NCBI GenBank assembly: GCA_002298995.1
Contig: DBMO01000019.1
Coordinates: 1 to 33,966 of the forward strand
Direction of reading: 5' to 3'
Length of the DNA stretch: 33,966 nt
From: Desulfarculales bacterium UBA696
Lineage (GTDB): Bacteria; Desulfobacterota; Syntrophobacteria; Syntrophobacterales; Syntrophobacteraceae
This document shows, one piece after another, positions 32,609-33,966 of the stretch (within the stretch, counting starts at the first letter, position 1; each line of letters opens with the position of its first letter). The position numbers were made by a program, and so were the translations under genes. Below the pieces are notes generated by a model. It had not been told where the DNA came from. It saw only the letters and a list, made by a program, of their open reading frames with translations, and did no database searches.

Positions 32609-33966
32609 ATGTACAAAGGAAGAACCCGATTCAAAGCACTTATCTGTTTAACCCTTCTTCTCGGGCTTGTGGCTGGAGTTGCGGCAACTGCTCATGCAAA
32701 CAGCGGCTACTGGCTTGCTTTCGAGGCTGCGTACCCGGCGGCGAAAGGAAGTAGAATAGATACGTGCAGTCTTTGCCACACATCCGCACCGGCAGTGAAC
32801 TCCTATGGTAGTGATTACTTAAACAACGGCTACTCCTTTACAGCAATTGCCAATCTGGATTCGGATGGCGATGGTTTTACCAACGCCGTCGAAATCGCTG
32901 CCCTTACCTTTCCGGGTAATGCCGCAGACAAGCCGGCAGCACCGGCTGTAACGTTATCGAGCATCGCGATCAGCGGCCCGGCATCGGTAAACTCAGGCGC
33001 GAGCGCGACCTACAGCGCGACTGCCACCTACAGCAACGCTACGACCAAGGCCGTATCGGCAACCTTCTCGCTGGGTGCGACCACCTACGCCAGCATCACC
33101 AGCGCCGGTGCTCTAACAGCGGGAACAGTCACCGCAAACCAGACCGTCACGGTCAATGCCTCCTACACTGAAGGCACAGTTACCAAGACGGCGAGCCAGA
33201 GCGTAACCATCGTCGCCCCTGCGGTGACCCTGTCGAGCATCGCGATCAGCGGCCCGGCATCGGTAAACTCAGGCGCGAGCGCGACCTACAGCGCGACGGC
33301 CACTTACAGTGACGCGACTACGAAGGCCGTATCGGCAACCTTCTCGCTGGGTGCGACCACCTACGCCAGCATCACCAGCGCCGGTGCTCTAACAGCGGGA
33401 ACAGTTACCGCAAATCAGACCGTTATGGTTAACGCCTCCTACACCGAGGGCGCGGTCACCAAGACGGCAAGCCAGAGCGTGACAATAGTTGCTCCGGCGG
33501 TGACCCTGTCGAGCATCGCGATCAGCGGCCCGGCTTCGGTTAACTCGGGCGCGAGCGGGACCTACAGCGCAACGGCCACCTACAGCAACGCCACCACCAA
33601 GGCGGTATCGGCAACCTTCTCACTGGGTGCGACCACCTATGCCAGCATCACCGGCGCCGGAGCTCTTACAGCAGGAACAGTTACCGCAAATCAGACCGTT
33701 ATGGTTAACGCCTCCTACACCGAGGGCGCGGTCACCAAGACGGCAAGCCAGAGCGTAACAATAGTTGCCCCGGCAGTGACCCTGTCGAGCATCGCGATCA
33801 GCGGTCCGGCTTCAGTAAACTCGGGCGCGAGCGCGACCTACAGCGCAACCGCCACTTACAGCAACGCCACGACCAAGGCAGTAACGGCAACCTTCTCGCT
33901 TGGTTCGACCACCTACGCGACCATCACCGGCGCCGGTGCTCTAACAGCGGGAACAGTCACGGCAAA
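32609..33966 (+). CDS. Exported protein with one c-heme motif, Ca-type loop and tandem Ig-like repeats (3' partial)
   Basis: The frame runs open from ATG 32609 (GGAGG 4 nt upstream) to the window end, 452 codons visible. Residues 1-30 are a signal peptide (LICLTLLLGLVAGVAA, cleavage near AHA). The next 80 residues carry CSLCH at 53-57, a covalent heme-c motif, and DSDGDGFTNAVE at 84-95, an EF-hand or thrombospondin-3-like calcium loop, then TFPGNAADKP. From about residue 114 there are tandem 92-residue domains (VTLSSIAISGPASVNSGASA ... ASQSVTIVAPA) resembling bacterial Ig-like adhesin domains; three are complete and a fourth is cut. It is probably anchored at or released from the cell surface. 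The heme head plus Ig stalk suggests adhesion or extracellular electron transfer (inference). Confidence 0.85.
   Translation, partial: MYKGRTRFKALICLTLLLGLVAGVAATAHANSGYWLAFEAAYPAAKGSRIDTCSLCHTSAPAVNSYGSDYLNNGYSFTAIANLDSDGDGFTNAVEIAALTFPGNAADKPAAPAVTLSSIAISGPASVNSGASATYSATATYSNATTKAVSATFSLGATTYASITSAGALTAGTVTANQTVTVNASYTEGTVTKTASQSVTIVAPAVTLSSIAISGPASVNSGASATYSATATYSDATTKAVSATFSLGATTYASITSAGALTAGTVTANQTVMVNASYTEGAVTKTASQSVTIVAPAVTLSSIAISGPASVNSGASGTYSATATYSNATTKAVSATFSLGATTYASITGAGALTAGTVTANQTVMVNASYTEGAVTKTASQSVTIVAPAVTLSSIAISGPASVNSGASATYSATATYSNATTKAVTATFSLGSTTYATITGAGALTAGTVTA
32948..33966 (+). repeat. 276-bp tandem repeats encoding Ig-like domains
   Basis: The marker TCGAGCATCGCGATC recurs at 32957, 33233, 33509 and 33785, an exact 276-bp (92-codon) period. 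Units are about 32948-33223, 33224-33499, 33500-33775 and 33776 onward (cut). Copies are near identical, with differences mostly silent or conservative, indicating recent expansion or gene conversion. Short-read assemblies would likely misjudge the copy number. Confidence 0.95.

Noticed and set aside
32464..32754. 96-codon frame at the start of the Ig-repeat gene
   Set aside because: Out of frame with the exported protein that carries the ribosome-binding site, signal peptide and repeats.
32948..33966. Tandem repeats as satellite DNA
   Set aside because: The frame is open throughout, the period is 92 codons and the units encode Ig-like strands, so they are coding.

Overview
The window reads as a piece of chromosome from an anaerobic Desulfobacterota-type bacterium, most like the Syntrophobacter/Desulfomonile group. 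This is an inference from gene content: a Wolinella-type fumarate reductase/succinate dehydrogenase pair, an anaerobe-type biotin synthase, a c-type cytochrome, an HBM-type chemoreceptor, a diguanylate cyclase, and many exported repeat proteins. I found no rRNA, tRNA, phage genes, insertion sequence or CRISPR array. Coding density is moderate, with several gaps of 0.3-1.3 kb.

Layout: (1) 1-2504, end of a frdAB/sdhAB operon (flavoprotein cut by the window edge) with a strong terminator, facing a DUF1097 membrane protein. (2) 3.1-4.1 kb, a nearly empty gap, then bioB on the minus strand with a BirA-like operator upstream. (3) 5.4-7.7 kb, small genes: an exported DUF4412 protein, a ferritin-like protein lacking the usual ligands, a gamma-glutamylcyclotransferase-like protein and an unassigned 72-aa protein. 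(4) 7.9-10.8 kb, recD2 and a small iron-permease-family protein. (5) 11.0-14.7 kb, a two-gene envelope unit: a large polytopic PTPS-related protein with a heptanucleotide repeat in its linker, and a family 2 glycosyltransferase. (6) 15.0-16.5 kb, rpmE then prfA on the minus strand. (7) 16.8-17.8 kb, a conserved small cytosolic protein and a small exported cytochrome c. (8) 18.1-22.4 kb, a FecR/DUF6600 protein with a long Pro/Thr repeat tail, and a seven-repeat Kelch plus fibronectin III protein. (9) 22.8-27.5 kb, a GT87-like membrane transferase, a GT9 heptosyltransferase-like protein, a class III-type sirtuin and a UDP-glucuronate decarboxylase. (10) 28.1-31.3 kb, a chemoreceptor and a GGDEF diguanylate cyclase, convergent. 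(11) 31.3-32.6 kb, a gap with decayed genes, including a frameshifted histidine kinase remnant. (12) 32.6 kb to the end, an exported protein with one c-heme motif, a Ca-binding-type loop and near-identical 92-aa Ig-like repeats, open at the window edge.

How the genes fit together: frdAB would feed or drain electrons from the quinone pool at the succinate/fumarate step. bioB would supply biotin for carboxylases or transcarboxylases, which matter in propionate metabolism if the lineage guess is right. The YxxR-type sirtuin could remove acidic acyl groups such as succinyl from lysines in such a metabolism. The glycosyltransferases, UDP-xylose synthase and exported repeat proteins form a dispersed cell-surface set. 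No complete new multi-gene system is evident. The most interesting items are the heme/Ig-repeat protein with candidate sigma-54 promoter and upstream inverted repeat, the BirA-like operator, and the frame-sensitive 7-nt repeat inside an envelope gene.
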